Origin: Brachybacterium paraconglomeratum
GTDB taxonomy: Bacteria > Actinomycetota > Actinomycetes > Actinomycetales > Dermabacteraceae
DNA length: 64,000 nt
Reading direction: 5' to 3'
Assembly (NCBI RefSeq): GCF_003994255.1
Contig: NZ_ML133858.1
Location: 122,019-186,018 of the forward strand
Positions within the stretch are counted from its first letter, which is position 1; each line of letters starts with the position of its first letter. Below are positions 35,178 to 42,847 of this stretch, piece by piece. Position numbers and translations under genes: made by a program. The notes under the pieces are model-generated. The model was not told the DNA's origin. It saw nothing but the letters and a program-made list of their open reading frames with translations, and did no database searches.

Positions 35178-35331
35178 CGACCCCGTCGTCACCGGCGCCC
35201 GGGGCGCGGTCGCCGCACGACCCCACGCGCTGGACACCGGGGACCGATCGGCGCTCGACCCCACGCGCTGGGCACCGGGGCGCGATCGGCGCACGGGCCC
35301 ACACCCCGGGCGCCGGGGCCCGACCGTCGCG
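35178..35331. repeat. Degenerate 38-bp minisatellite, about four units
   Basis: Units 35218-35255 and 35256-35293 are 38 bp and differ at a few bases (CGACCCCACGCGCTGG...GATCGGCGC). More degenerate units lie before (35178-35217) and after (35294-35331). The last unit runs into the start of duplication copy 2. The unit end, GATCGGCGC, also occurs just before copy 1 (34193-34201). Confidence 0.7.
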
Positions 35332-35347
35332 TTCCCGGGCATCACGA

Positions 35348-35382
35348 AGGCCCCGCCCCCACCACGACGGGGGACGGGGCCT
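35348..35382 (-). terminator. Terminator of the WXG100 pair, copy 2
   Basis: Same hairpin as 34219-34254 with one G fewer in the G-run. This removes the unpaired base and makes the stem more regular. Confidence 0.6.
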
Positions 35383-35404
35383 GCGCGACGAAGAACCGCT
35401 CAGC

Positions 35405-35674
35405 TCACTGCTGGTTCGAGGTGGTGTCCTGCTCCTCGGCGTGGTTCGTCAGCTCATCACCCTTGGCCGTGAACGCCTCGACCAGGCTGTTCACCGGACC
35501 GTTCACGAACGAGTTCCACGCCTCGACATACGCGTCGTAGTCCGGACCGACCCACTCCACCGACGTCACCAGACGCGTCACCTCGTCGACCTTCTCGACA
35601 ACCTGCTCGCCCGCCTTGAGGACCTCCTGAGCGACCTCGCGCCCCTCCTCCGGATTCATACCCTTGAAAGCCAT
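35405..35674 (-). CDS. WXG100 protein B, copy 2
   Basis: Identical in sequence to the product of 34277-34546 (89 residues, W-V-G turn), including its ribosome binding site. The full identity, synonymous positions included, points to a recent duplication or ongoing gene conversion. Expression of either copy depends on its own upstream promoter, because a terminator separates the pairs. Confidence 0.9.
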   Translation of the reverse strand: MAFKGMNPEEGREVAQEVLKAGEQVVEKVDEVTRLVTSVEWVGPDYDAYVEAWNSFVNGPVNSLVEAFTAKGDELTNHAEEQDTTSNQQ

Positions 35675-35754
35675 CACAAACCCCTTTCGCCCCGAACCCG
35701 GAGCAGATCACTGCTGAAGAAAGAAAAACCTAGAAGCCGAGAGAACCCAGCAGA

Positions 35755-36015
35755 TCAGGAAGAAGCCTCACGCTGCTGCTGAGCGTTCTTCTTCGCACGC
35801 TCAGCGAACTCGCCCAGCTGCGTCACGACATCCTGGACCAGACCGCCCAGAGTCCCCTCGAACTCCGACACGTACTTGTCGCGGTCCTCACCGGTCCAGT
35901 CGAAATCCGTCACACGACCCTGCACCGTCGTGTAGATGGTGTTGACATCCTCGCCGGACGTCTCCGCCGTGGTGCCCATCTGCTCCACAGCCTCAGGGTT
36001 CATACCCTTCTTCAT
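35755..36015 (-). CDS. WXG100 protein A, copy 2
   Basis: Identical to the product of 34627-34887 (86 residues, W-T-G turn). ATG at 36015 follows GGAGG. Its promoter region is the same as that of copy 1, except that the palindrome has lost its last base at the duplication edge. Confidence 0.9.
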   Translation of the reverse strand: MKKGMNPEAVEQMGTTAETSGEDVNTIYTTVQGRVTDFDWTGEDRDKYVSEFEGTLGGLVQDVVTQLGEFAERAKKNAQQQREASS

Positions 36016-36149
36016 GGTGTCCTCCACATCGTCGAAAGAATCAGATCCCCACCCACCGAACCGGACCTCCGCGACCCCCAAGGCCACTTCCTCGATCCCT
36101 GTCCCCCAGGTGATGACACCACCCTAGAACCACCCACCACACCTTGGCG

Positions 36150-36166
36150 ATGGGGACAACTCCCCA
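36150..36166 (-). promoter_or_regulatory. Palindromic site, WXG100 copy 2 (last base lost)
   Basis: ATGGGGA-CAAC-TCCCCA; the next base is G instead of T because the duplication ends here. Spacing to the -10-like TAGGGT is unchanged (23 nt). Confidence 0.6.
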
Positions 36167-36287
36167 GGCAGAGGTCCCCGTGCACCGCTCCCCACGCGAC
36201 GCCTCGTGGCACCTCGCCGGGCCGTCGCCTCGCCGTCGCGTCCCGAGGACCTCGACAGGGTCGACCGGACGGCCTCGCCCCGGACGG

Positions 36288-36324
36288 CCGGAGGGCGCCG
36301 GCCACGATGGCCGGCGCCCTCCGG
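36288..36324 (-). terminator. Terminator after the LpqN-like gene
   Basis: CCGGAGGGCGCCGGCCA and TGGCCGGCGCCCTCCGG form a 17-bp perfect stem with a 3-nt loop (CGA on the plus strand), 20 bp past the LpqN-like stop. Confidence 0.75.
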
Positions 36325-36343
36325 GGACGATGCGGTGGCGGGG

Positions 36344-36838
36344 TCAGTCCAGGGTCAGCTGCAGGGAGTCCTGGATGGCGCGGACGGTCTCGATCTCCTC
36401 GTCGGCGCTCTCCGCTCCGCAGCTGCCCACGATCTCGAGCACATCGGCGGCCACGCCCCCGCGGTCGATCACGGCGTAGCGCGCGGCCTGCACCACGGTC
36501 GGGCGGCCGGGCTGGGTGTAGCCGTACTCGCTCGCGATCCAGGTGGTGCCCTCGATCTCGATCTCCCCGGTGCCGAGCTCCTCGAGCTCGGGCAGGGAGG
36601 CCTTGCGCTGCTCGAGGCCGGCGCCCGCCGCCTCGAGGGTGAACTCCGGTCCGAAGCGCTGCACGGTCACGACCACGTTCGCGCGGAAGCGCCCGTCGAC
36701 GCGGGGCTGGGCGACGGCGAGCTGCACTCCCGGAACCGTGAGCGGCTCCCAGTCCTCCGGCACCTCGACCCGGACCCGAGGGGGCGCAGGGAAATCGGCG
36801 CTCGGATACTCGATGCTCTTCACGGTGCTGTGCTCCAT
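36344..36838 (-). CDS. LpqN/DcrB-like protein (Mog1/PsbP-type fold)
   Basis: The 164-residue protein has no signal peptide or membrane segment. Its pattern is that of LpqN-type domains: VRVEVPEDWE near residue 25, then RFRANVVVTVQRF, a long helix LEQRKASLPELEELG, the strand IEIEGTTWIASEYGY, and TVRAIQDSLQL at the end. LpqN proteins are secreted lipoproteins in mycobacteria; this one would stay in the cytosol. Its position between WXG100 genes suggests a chaperone or accessory role in WXG100 export (inference). ATG at 36838 has a G-rich site 4 nt upstream, and an extended -10 (TGGTATCTT) lies 28 nt further. Confidence 0.65.
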   Translation of the reverse strand: MEHSTVKSIEYPSADFPAPPRVRVEVPEDWEPLTVPGVQLAVAQPRVDGRFRANVVVTVQRFGPEFTLEAAGAGLEQRKASLPELEELGTGEIEIEGTTWIASEYGYTQPGRPTVVQAARYAVIDRGGVAADVLEIVGSCGAESADEEIETVRAIQDSLQLTLD

Positions 36839-36958
36839 TCGTCCCCCCTGGCACTGTCCGCGACAAAGATACCAGGCAGGGGAGAGGCCCTAGCGGTGCT
36901 CCGCCCGGGCCTCTCCCCACCCCTGTCGCCGTCCGTGACGGCGCGGTCCTGCACCGCC

Positions 36959-37225
36959 TCAGCTGGAGGTGGCCTCCTGCTCGGTGGCGTTGCGGTCGGC
37001 GGTGTCGCCGAGCTCGTTGACCGCGTTCATGATCTGCTGCAGCGCGGGGACCATCTCCCCGGACCACTGGCCGCGGAAGCGATCCGCGTCGGGGCCGGTC
37101 CAGTCCACGTCCTCCAGGCCCCGGGTGAGCTCCTGCTCGATCCGCGTGATCTCCTCGGCCGCTTCGCGCAGCTGGCCGGACATCCGCTTGACCTCGTCGA
37201 CGTTCATACCCTTCGTGGCGTTCAC
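36959..37225 (-). CDS. WXG100 protein C
   Basis: The 88-residue helical protein (GTG start) begins MNATKGMNVDEV and has the turn W-T-G in DVDWTGPDADRF. Its C-terminal helix ends RNATEQEATSS. It is the third distinct WXG100 protein of the cluster and lies directly downstream of the EssC-like ATPase gene, with its own palindrome and -10-like TACAGT (37310-37305, minus). It shares the KGMN N-terminal motif with proteins A and B, which may be a common recognition feature. Confidence 0.9.
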   Translation of the reverse strand: MNATKGMNVDEVKRMSGQLREAAEEITRIEQELTRGLEDVDWTGPDADRFRGQWSGEMVPALQQIMNAVNELGDTADRNATEQEATSS

Positions 37226-37332
37226 GATGCGGGTTCCCCTTCCTGTTCACCGGCTCCTGCGCCCCCTGCGGTGCACCGGGCCTCTTGCGTGCTCGACAGC
37301 CCTCACTGTAGGGCGATCCGCCGGAGGCGACC

Positions 37333-37350
37333 ATGGGGAGGAGTCCCCAT
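37333..37350 (-). promoter_or_regulatory. Palindromic site ATGGGGA-N4-TCCCCAT, WXG100 C
   Basis: ATGGGGA-GGAG-TCCCCAT, with a further ATGGGGA half-site at 37349-37355. The near edge is 22 nt before TACAGT, matching the spacing at the duplicated pair although the surrounding DNA is different. Confidence 0.65.
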
Positions 37351-37435
37351 GGGGACGGAGCACCCCTCCGGACGCGTCGCGGGGGCCTCAGGGGCGGGCT
37401 CGACGCCCCTCCCCGTCGGCCCCCGAGAGCGGCCC

Positions 37436-40400
37436 TCAGCCCGACGTGATCTGCGCGACCTGCAGCTTCATCGCCCGACCGCTGTAGACGAGGAAGCCGC
37501 GGCCGGCCGGGAAGTCGGCCCGACGGATCCTCCCCAGTCCGGTGCCGAGCAGCGAGTCGCCGTCCATGTCGCTGGGCTGGAGCAGCAGCCCGCGCCGTCC
37601 GGCCTTGAACGGCTGGGCGAGGACGTAGGCCTGGGACCACGAGGCGGACTCGTTCTCGCCCACCACGAACTGGCCCTCGCGGGTGCTGGCGCGGATGAGC
37701 TTGTCGAGGTCGTTCTCCACGCCGGTGCCGGTGAAGTCGGCGACCCCGTCGATGAACAGGGCCAGGCGCCCCTCCCCCACCGAGCCGGACTCGATCGTCT
37801 GGCGGAGCTGGCCGGCGAGCTCGCGCACGGTGTCCGGGTCGGAGGCCTCCACGTCCCAGACGGGCAGCCCGGTCAGCGGGGTGCGGCGGGAGGAGAAGCG
37901 GACCAGGCGCATGGGGTTCTCCATCGCCTTGAGGCCGGTGGCGATGGTGAGCATCGCGGTGGTGCGACCCGATCCCATGGGGCCGGTGACCATGAAGGCG
38001 CCGCGCGGCTCGTAGGTGATCTCGGCGAGGGTCTCGTCGGCCAGGCCGAGGACGGGCCGGCCGCCGACGACGGGGCGGAGCGTCGAGAGCTCGACCCGCT
38101 CGGGCAGGCGCTCGATGGTGGGCGCCTCGGGCACGCCGGCGCGCCGCATCGCCTGGGCGAGCTTGGCGACCTCGCGGGACTGGATCGCGACGTTCGAGTC
38201 GCCGCCGTGCACCGCGATCTGCACCTCGTGGCCGTCGAGGATGGAGCGTCCCGGGGGCGAGGTGCCGTCCAGGACGTCCTTGGGCTCGCCGAAGGCCGAG
38301 TAGTCGTCGGCGCTGGCCATGCGGTGGATGAGGCGGCGCTGGATCGAGGAGCCGAGCGAGGTGGGGATCGCATTGGGGCGGTCGCCGGTGACGATGACGT
38401 GCACGCCCACCTGGCGGCCGTCGGTCGCGATCTGCACGAAGGTGGTGAACCACTTCGAGAGGTTCGAGAAGTCGTAGGCCTCGCGGAAGGCGGCCATGCC
38501 GTCGACCAGCAGCAGCACGCGCGGGGTGTCGGACTTCCCGGTCAGCTCCCGGTACTCGGCCACGGACCCGGCGCGATGCTTCGCGAACTCGCGGGCGCGG
38601 TCGTCGATCAGCTCCCGCAGGGTGCGCAGCAGGCGGATCACGCGCTCCTCGTCGTCGCCCGCGATGATCGAGCCGACGTGCGGGAGGTCCTCGAGCATGG
38701 TCAGGCCCGAGGCGCCGAAGTCGAGCCCGTACACGTGGACGGGGCCGCCGCGCACCGTCGAGGCGGCGGAGATCGCGATGGTGCGCAGCGTGGTCGACTT
38801 GCCGGAGCCGCCGGTGCCGTAGATCGCCATGTTGCCGTCGCGATCGGGATAGTAGGAGACGGTCGGCTGGGACTGCTCCTCGGGCACGTCCATCACCCCC
38901 AGCAGCAGCTCCTCGTCGGTGCGGCGCGTGGGCAGGCGCGAGAGGTCGTAGGCGTCGGCCAGCTCGGACAGCCACGGCTTGCGGGGCGCGGGCACGCCGG
39001 CGCGCTCGGCGGCGGCCTTCACCGTCGCGACGACGCGGGAGATGTCGTTGGGGCCGGGGTCCTTGACCTCCTTGGTCGGCGGGGAGGGGATGTCCCACTG
39101 CTCGCCGGTGCCGAAGTCCTTCTCGACGATGTCGATGCGTGCCCGCTCGGGCTCGTGGGTGGTCCACCCTCCCGCGTAGCCGGTCTGGAAGGTCGCGATG
39201 CGGCCGGGGCCGGTCTTCGCCGCGGCGCGGCCCGGGATGCCGGGGTCGAAGTGGGCGGCCATCTTGTCGCCGAGGATGTCCTTGGAGTCGGCCTCGTCGG
39301 CCATGCGCAGCGCGATGCGGAGGTTCGTGTTGGCGCGCAGGTTGTCCTTGATGACGCCGGCGGGCCGCTGCGTCGCGAGGATCAGGTGCAGGCCCAGGGA
39401 GCGGCCTCGTGCGGCGACGTCCACGACGCCGTCGACGAACTCGGGGATCTCCTTCGCCAGCGCCGCGAACTCGTCGACGATGATGATCAGGCTGGGCGGG
39501 GCCTCGGGGTCGCCGGTCCGCTCGAGGGAGACGAGGTCCTTGGCCTTCTTCCGGTTCAGCAGGTGCTCGCGATGGTGCAGCTCCGCCCGCAGCGAGGTGA
39601 GCGCGCGTCGCACCAGGTGCTGGGAGAGATCGGTGACCAGGCCCACGGTGTGCGGCAGGTCGACGGCATCTGCGAAGGCGGCGCCGCCCTTGTAGTCCAC
39701 GAACAGGAAGGTGACCCGGTCGGGGCTGTGCGCGGTGGCCATGCCCATCACCCAGGCCTGCAGGAACTCGGACTTGCCGGCGCCGGTGGTGCCGCCGACG
39801 AGGGCGTGGGGGCCGTTGGTGCGCAGGTCGAGGTGGAAGGCGTCCTGGCCGTTGTGGCCGATGAGCCCCCGGAGGTTCGCGTCGTGCTTGCGGCGCTGGG
39901 GCTCGGAGCCGTCGCGCGGGGTGAGGGAGTTGTTCTCCTTCCACCGCTCGATGATGTGGTCGGGGTCCTCGGCCATCGCCATGCCGCCGAGCTTGAGATA
40001 GGAGATCGCGCGGGGGAGGTCGGAGTCGTCGTCGACGGGGACGCCCGCGTCGACGACGGGCGCGAGGTGGCGGGCCACGCCGGCGGCGACGTCGACGGAG
40101 ACGGTCTCGACGGTGACGGGGTAGAACCGCTCCCCCACCCGCACGTGCCCGGCGCTCGCGCCCTCGATCGACTCGTCCACGGAGACGTAGGTGCGGCAGG
40201 CCGCGGGCAGCGCGGCGATGTTCGCGGCGCACCAGATCACGTGCACGCCGACGTCGGGGCCGCGCTCGGCGATGCGCACCAGGCGCGCCCGGTCCACGGG
40301 GGCGTCGTCCTCGATGATCACCACCAGGCTCGGGGTGATCGGCTCCGGCGGGATCTGCGGCTCCTCGGTGACGTCGACGGTCATCGGGGTGCGCAGGGCG

Positions 40401-41902
40401 GGCGGCGCATCGCCGGCGCGCTGCTCGATCAGCTCCTCGATCCGCGAGAGGAGGGAGGTGCCGCGACCGGGGGTGTCGGCGAGGTGGTCGCCGGGCAGCG
40501 GGGAGTGCGGGCTGGAGGTGTGCGGCAGCCACTTCAGCCACTGCCACATGTCGCGGCTGGAGCGGGAGGTGATCGCGGCCAGCGCGATCTCCGCCGGGGA
40601 GTGCAGGGCGAAGAGCTGGGTGACGATGCCGCGGGCGACCCCGTCGGCCTCCTCGCCGCCGCCGGCGACGCCGAGGTTGCCCGCGTACCTCAGCTCCGCG
40701 ACCACCGGCACGCCGGCGATCATCTTGTACTCCTCGTGCATGTCGTCGAGCATGTCGTAGTACTTCGGGATGGCATCGTTCTCGCCGGGCATGTCGATGC
40801 CCACCCGGGACTCCGCGATGCCCAGTCCCAGGCGCACGGTGCCGAAGGCGTTGTGCTCGGGGCGATGCGTCCACAGCAGACGCCCGAGGCGGAAGGCCGC
40901 GTCGACGGTGTCCGCGGCCGAGGGCGCCTCGACCAGACGCACCGCCCGCTCGAGGTCCTGGGCGGCGGTGACGCGGCGCTTGAGGGAGGCGAGTCCCTCC
41001 TCGAAGTTCGCGATCTGCCGCTCGAGCATCTTCTTCTGCTGGAACTTGCGGTTGAGATACCCGGCCGTCGCCATCATCGGCATCATGAACACGAACATGA
41101 GCGAGAAGGGGCTGCGGGTCAGCGAGAACATGAAGCCGCCCATGAGGAGCGGGGCGAACATCATGAAGATCGGGAAGAACTGGGGGTTCGGCTCCTTCGG
41201 CGGCGTCGGCGCCTTCAGCGGTCGGTAGGGGAAGCGCGGCACCACGCGCGGGGACCGGTTGAACTCGACCACCGGGGAGCTGGGGGCGGTGCCGCCGAGG
41301 CGGTGCAGGAGGATCACCGAGAAGGTGGTCCCGCCGATCAGCACCGTGTCCGAAGGGCCGATCACGGCGCGCTGGACCTGCTCGCCGCCGATCACCACGC
41401 CGTTGGAGGAGTGCAGGTCGACGATCTCGATGGTGTCGCCGACGTTGATGCGGGCGTGGCGCTTGGAGAGCATCGGGTCGGCGATGCGGATGTCGAGATC
41501 GCCCTCGCGCCCGATCACGCTGGACCCCGAGGGCAGCGGGTACTCGCGTCCCGACTCGGGGCCGGAGAGGACGCGCATCAGTGCGACCGCGGCGCCGCGG
41601 GACTCGGAGCGGGTGGCGTACTCGCTCGAGGAGCGGGCGATGGAGACGATGCTGCCGGAGCGCAGACCGGCCTGGATCAGGTCGATCGAGCGGTCCAGGG
41701 AGCGCACGCCGTTCGCGCCGGGTCCGGCACCGGGGTCCTGGACCTGGAGGGTCAGCCCGTCGGGCGGCTCGACCTCGCTGCGCAGCGGGTCGGCGAGGTA
41801 CAGGGCGTTCGCGACGTCGGCGACGGTCGCGGTCGCGTCCGCGGTCACCTCCAGATCGGTCAGCCGGTCCTCGGGCCTGCGCAGCGTGAGCTTGATGCGC
41901 AT
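37436..41902 (-). CDS. FHA-containing EssC/EccC-type FtsK-SpoIIIE ATPase (type VII secretion motor)
   Basis: A 1488-residue protein. Residues 1-95 are ubiquitin-like. An FHA domain follows at about 108-200 (VIGREGDLDIRI, SKRHARI, SSNGVVI). Two membrane helices lie at about 237-279. Three ATPase domains follow. The first has Walker A GGTTGAGKSEF (about 704) and Walker B IIIVDEFAALA. The second has GTGGSGKSTT (about 1027) with VLLLVDG lacking the glutamate. The third has GPMGSGRTT (about 1304), Lys changed to Arg. One competent and two degenerate ATPases is usual for EccC/EssC. It should bind WXG100 substrates through the last domains and drive export. FHA at the N-terminus is like EssC; the kinase nearby may phosphorylate a partner of it. 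WXG100 C follows directly downstream. Confidence 0.9.
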   Translation of the reverse strand: MRIKLTLRRPEDRLTDLEVTADATATVADVANALYLADPLRSEVEPPDGLTLQVQDPGAGPGANGVRSLDRSIDLIQAGLRSGSIVSIARSSSEYATRSESRGAAVALMRVLSGPESGREYPLPSGSSVIGREGDLDIRIADPMLSKRHARINVGDTIEIVDLHSSNGVVIGGEQVQRAVIGPSDTVLIGGTTFSVILLHRLGGTAPSSPVVEFNRSPRVVPRFPYRPLKAPTPPKEPNPQFFPIFMMFAPLLMGGFMFSLTRSPFSLMFVFMMPMMATAGYLNRKFQQKKMLERQIANFEEGLASLKRRVTAAQDLERAVRLVEAPSAADTVDAAFRLGRLLWTHRPEHNAFGTVRLGLGIAESRVGIDMPGENDAIPKYYDMLDDMHEEYKMIAGVPVVAELRYAGNLGVAGGGEEADGVARGIVTQLFALHSPAEIALAAITSRSSRDMWQWLKWLPHTSSPHSPLPGDHLADTPGRGTSLLSRIEELIEQRAGDAPPALRTPMTVDVTEEPQIPPEPITPSLVVIIEDDAPVDRARLVRIAERGPDVGVHVIWCAANIAALPAACRTYVSVDESIEGASAGHVRVGERFYPVTVETVSVDVAAGVARHLAPVVDAGVPVDDDSDLPRAISYLKLGGMAMAEDPDHIIERWKENNSLTPRDGSEPQRRKHDANLRGLIGHNGQDAFHLDLRTNGPHALVGGTTGAGKSEFLQAWVMGMATAHSPDRVTFLFVDYKGGAAFADAVDLPHTVGLVTDLSQHLVRRALTSLRAELHHREHLLNRKKAKDLVSLERTGDPEAPPSLIIIVDEFAALAKEIPEFVDGVVDVAARGRSLGLHLILATQRPAGVIKDNLRANTNLRIALRMADEADSKDILGDKMAAHFDPGIPGRAAAKTGPGRIATFQTGYAGGWTTHEPERARIDIVEKDFGTGEQWDIPSPPTKEVKDPGPNDISRVVATVKAAAERAGVPAPRKPWLSELADAYDLSRLPTRRTDEELLLGVMDVPEEQSQPTVSYYPDRDGNMAIYGTGGSGKSTTLRTIAISAASTVRGGPVHVYGLDFGASGLTMLEDLPHVGSIIAGDDEERVIRLLRTLRELIDDRAREFAKHRAGSVAEYRELTGKSDTPRVLLLVDGMAAFREAYDFSNLSKWFTTFVQIATDGRQVGVHVIVTGDRPNAIPTSLGSSIQRRLIHRMASADDYSAFGEPKDVLDGTSPPGRSILDGHEVQIAVHGGDSNVAIQSREVAKLAQAMRRAGVPEAPTIERLPERVELSTLRPVVGGRPVLGLADETLAEITYEPRGAFMVTGPMGSGRTTAMLTIATGLKAMENPMRLVRFSSRRTPLTGLPVWDVEASDPDTVRELAGQLRQTIESGSVGEGRLALFIDGVADFTGTGVENDLDKLIRASTREGQFVVGENESASWSQAYVLAQPFKAGRRGLLLQPSDMDGDSLLGTGLGRIRRADFPAGRGFLVYSGRAMKLQVAQITSG

Positions 41903-41942
41903 CTGGTCTCCTCCCCCTGGCGGGCCCCTCGCCCGCCGTCCT

Positions 41943-41961
41943 GATCCCCGCGTCGGGGATC
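41943..41961. other. Palindrome between the FHA/helix gene and the ATPase gene
   Basis: GATCCCCG-CGT-CGGGGATC (8+3+8, perfect) lies in the 96-bp gap. It may be a weak terminator of the FHA/helix gene or a regulatory site. It is unlike the WXG100 palindromes in sequence. Confidence 0.45.
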
Positions 41962-41998
41962 GGCTCCGTCCGTCCGGCTCGATCCCCGGCGGGGCGGC

Positions 41999-42709
41999 CT
42001 ACTCGTCGTCCTCGTCCTGGGACTGGTCCAGCAGCGGCAGGTCCTCGCTCGTCACCAGCCGTGAGAAGACGGCGTGCTCGACGAGGCGGGCCCGTCGGTT
42101 GGAGGCGAGCTTGCCGGGCCCGCCGCGCAGCCCTCGCACCCCGAGCCGGTCGAGCTTGTCGCAGACGTTGTCGAGCTTGCGGTTGAACTTCGTCAGCTGC
42201 CAGCCCAGGCGCTTCGAGGCCTGCGCCGAGGTGGGCACCGAGCTCATTCCGGAGCCCTCGCGGGTGAGCATCGGCTCGGCGAGCGCGAGGATCAGCAGCT
42301 TCTGGCTCGGGGTCAGCTGGACGGAGCCGACGGTGGTCTCCCCCGCCGGGTCGTCGGGGCCTGCGATCCGCGCGAACTCCGGGGACTCCGCGTGCACGGA
42401 CAGGTCGTAGGTGGTGGGGCCGGCGGTGAAGACCACCTTGGTCACGTCGAAGACGAGCGGGATGCGCGCGCCGGGCGCGAGCCAGGCCTGCATCGAGCCG
42501 GTGCCGTCGGTGATCGTCGCCGAGAGCCGCGCCCCGATGTTCACCAGCCACCACATCGACTCGACCTGCACGATCGTCAGGAAGCGTCGGTGGAGGAAGG
42601 GGTTGTTCTCGTCGATCGTGAGGTCCGCCTCGCGACCGATCGTGAGCTCCTCCCCGTCCTCGACGCGGTACCACTCGCCGCAGAACTCGACCGAGATCGT
42701 CGATGCCAT
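41999..42709 (-). CDS. FHA-like protein with a C-terminal helical, possibly DNA-binding, domain
   Basis: The 236-residue protein is soluble. Residues about 10-60 resemble an FHA start (LTIGREADLTIDENNPFLHRR), and a beta-rich part continues to about 120. Residues about 130-215 are helical, starting LTPSQKLLILALAEPML and with a basic stretch (ASKRLGWQLTKFNRKLDNV). This resembles a winged-helix region of phospho-dependent regulators, but I cannot prove DNA binding. The acidic tail is DQSQDEDDE. ATG at 42709 fits the AGGAGAG spacing better than GTG 42715. It lies between the kinase and the EssC-like ATPase, suggesting a phospho-controlled adaptor or regulator. Confidence 0.65.
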   Translation of the reverse strand: MASTISVEFCGEWYRVEDGEELTIGREADLTIDENNPFLHRRFLTIVQVESMWWLVNIGARLSATITDGTGSMQAWLAPGARIPLVFDVTKVVFTAGPTTYDLSVHAESPEFARIAGPDDPAGETTVGSVQLTPSQKLLILALAEPMLTREGSGMSSVPTSAQASKRLGWQLTKFNRKLDNVCDKLDRLGVRGLRGGPGKLASNRRARLVEHAVFSRLVTSEDLPLLDQSQDEDDE

Positions 42710-42847
42710 GGTCACTGCTCTCCTGTGTGTCGGGGCCGGTGGGCGCGCGCCGCGGCGGCGCCCGTCTCGCCGTGCGAGGCGCTGTCCACGACGGCGGTCG
42801 TCGGGGTCATGGGTATCGGGGCCGTCGGGGCCGTGATCGTCGAGGCA

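Larger units (their letters stand above)
34888..35404. other. 517-bp gene-free stretch: WXG100 promoter, minisatellite, duplication junction
   Basis: From left to right it holds the leader and promoter of WXG100 A copy 1, the palindrome at 35022-35039, unique DNA, the 38-bp tandem repeats at 35178-35331, the left edge of copy 2 (35328) and a terminator. No coding sequence is supported. The frames through it are repeats or shadows. Confidence 0.8.
35328..36166. repeat. 839-bp direct duplication, copy 2
   Basis: Second copy of the WXG100 segment, 289 bp after copy 1, in the same orientation. The right edge falls inside the palindrome: copy 1 continues TCCCCATCC, copy 2 reads TCCCCAGGC. Confidence 0.93.
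36016..36343. other. 328-bp gene-free stretch before WXG100 copy 2
   Basis: It holds the leader and promoter of WXG100 A copy 2, the palindrome remnant at 36150-36166, about 120 bp of unique GC-rich DNA, and the hairpin at 36288-36324. No gene is supported. Confidence 0.8.

Noticed and set aside
35178..35331. CRISPR-like repeat array
   Set aside because: Units are directly adjacent without unique spacers, are degenerate, and no cas gene is present; it is a minisatellite.
34199..36166. Insertion sequence or transposon explaining the WXG100 duplication
   Set aside because: No transposase, terminal inverted repeats or target-site duplication is found; a direct segment duplication is simpler.
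36206..41944. A 1912-codon open frame on the plus strand opposite the EssC-like gene
   Set aside because: It is the antisense shadow of the ATPase and WXG100 genes. High GC keeps the frame open, and its composition (His, Gly, Val, Asp rich) matches no family.
36012..42674. A 2220-codon minus-strand frame across several cluster genes
   Set aside because: It is out of frame with the recognised ATPase, WXG100 and LpqN-like genes and is Arg/Pro/Gly-rich without motifs.
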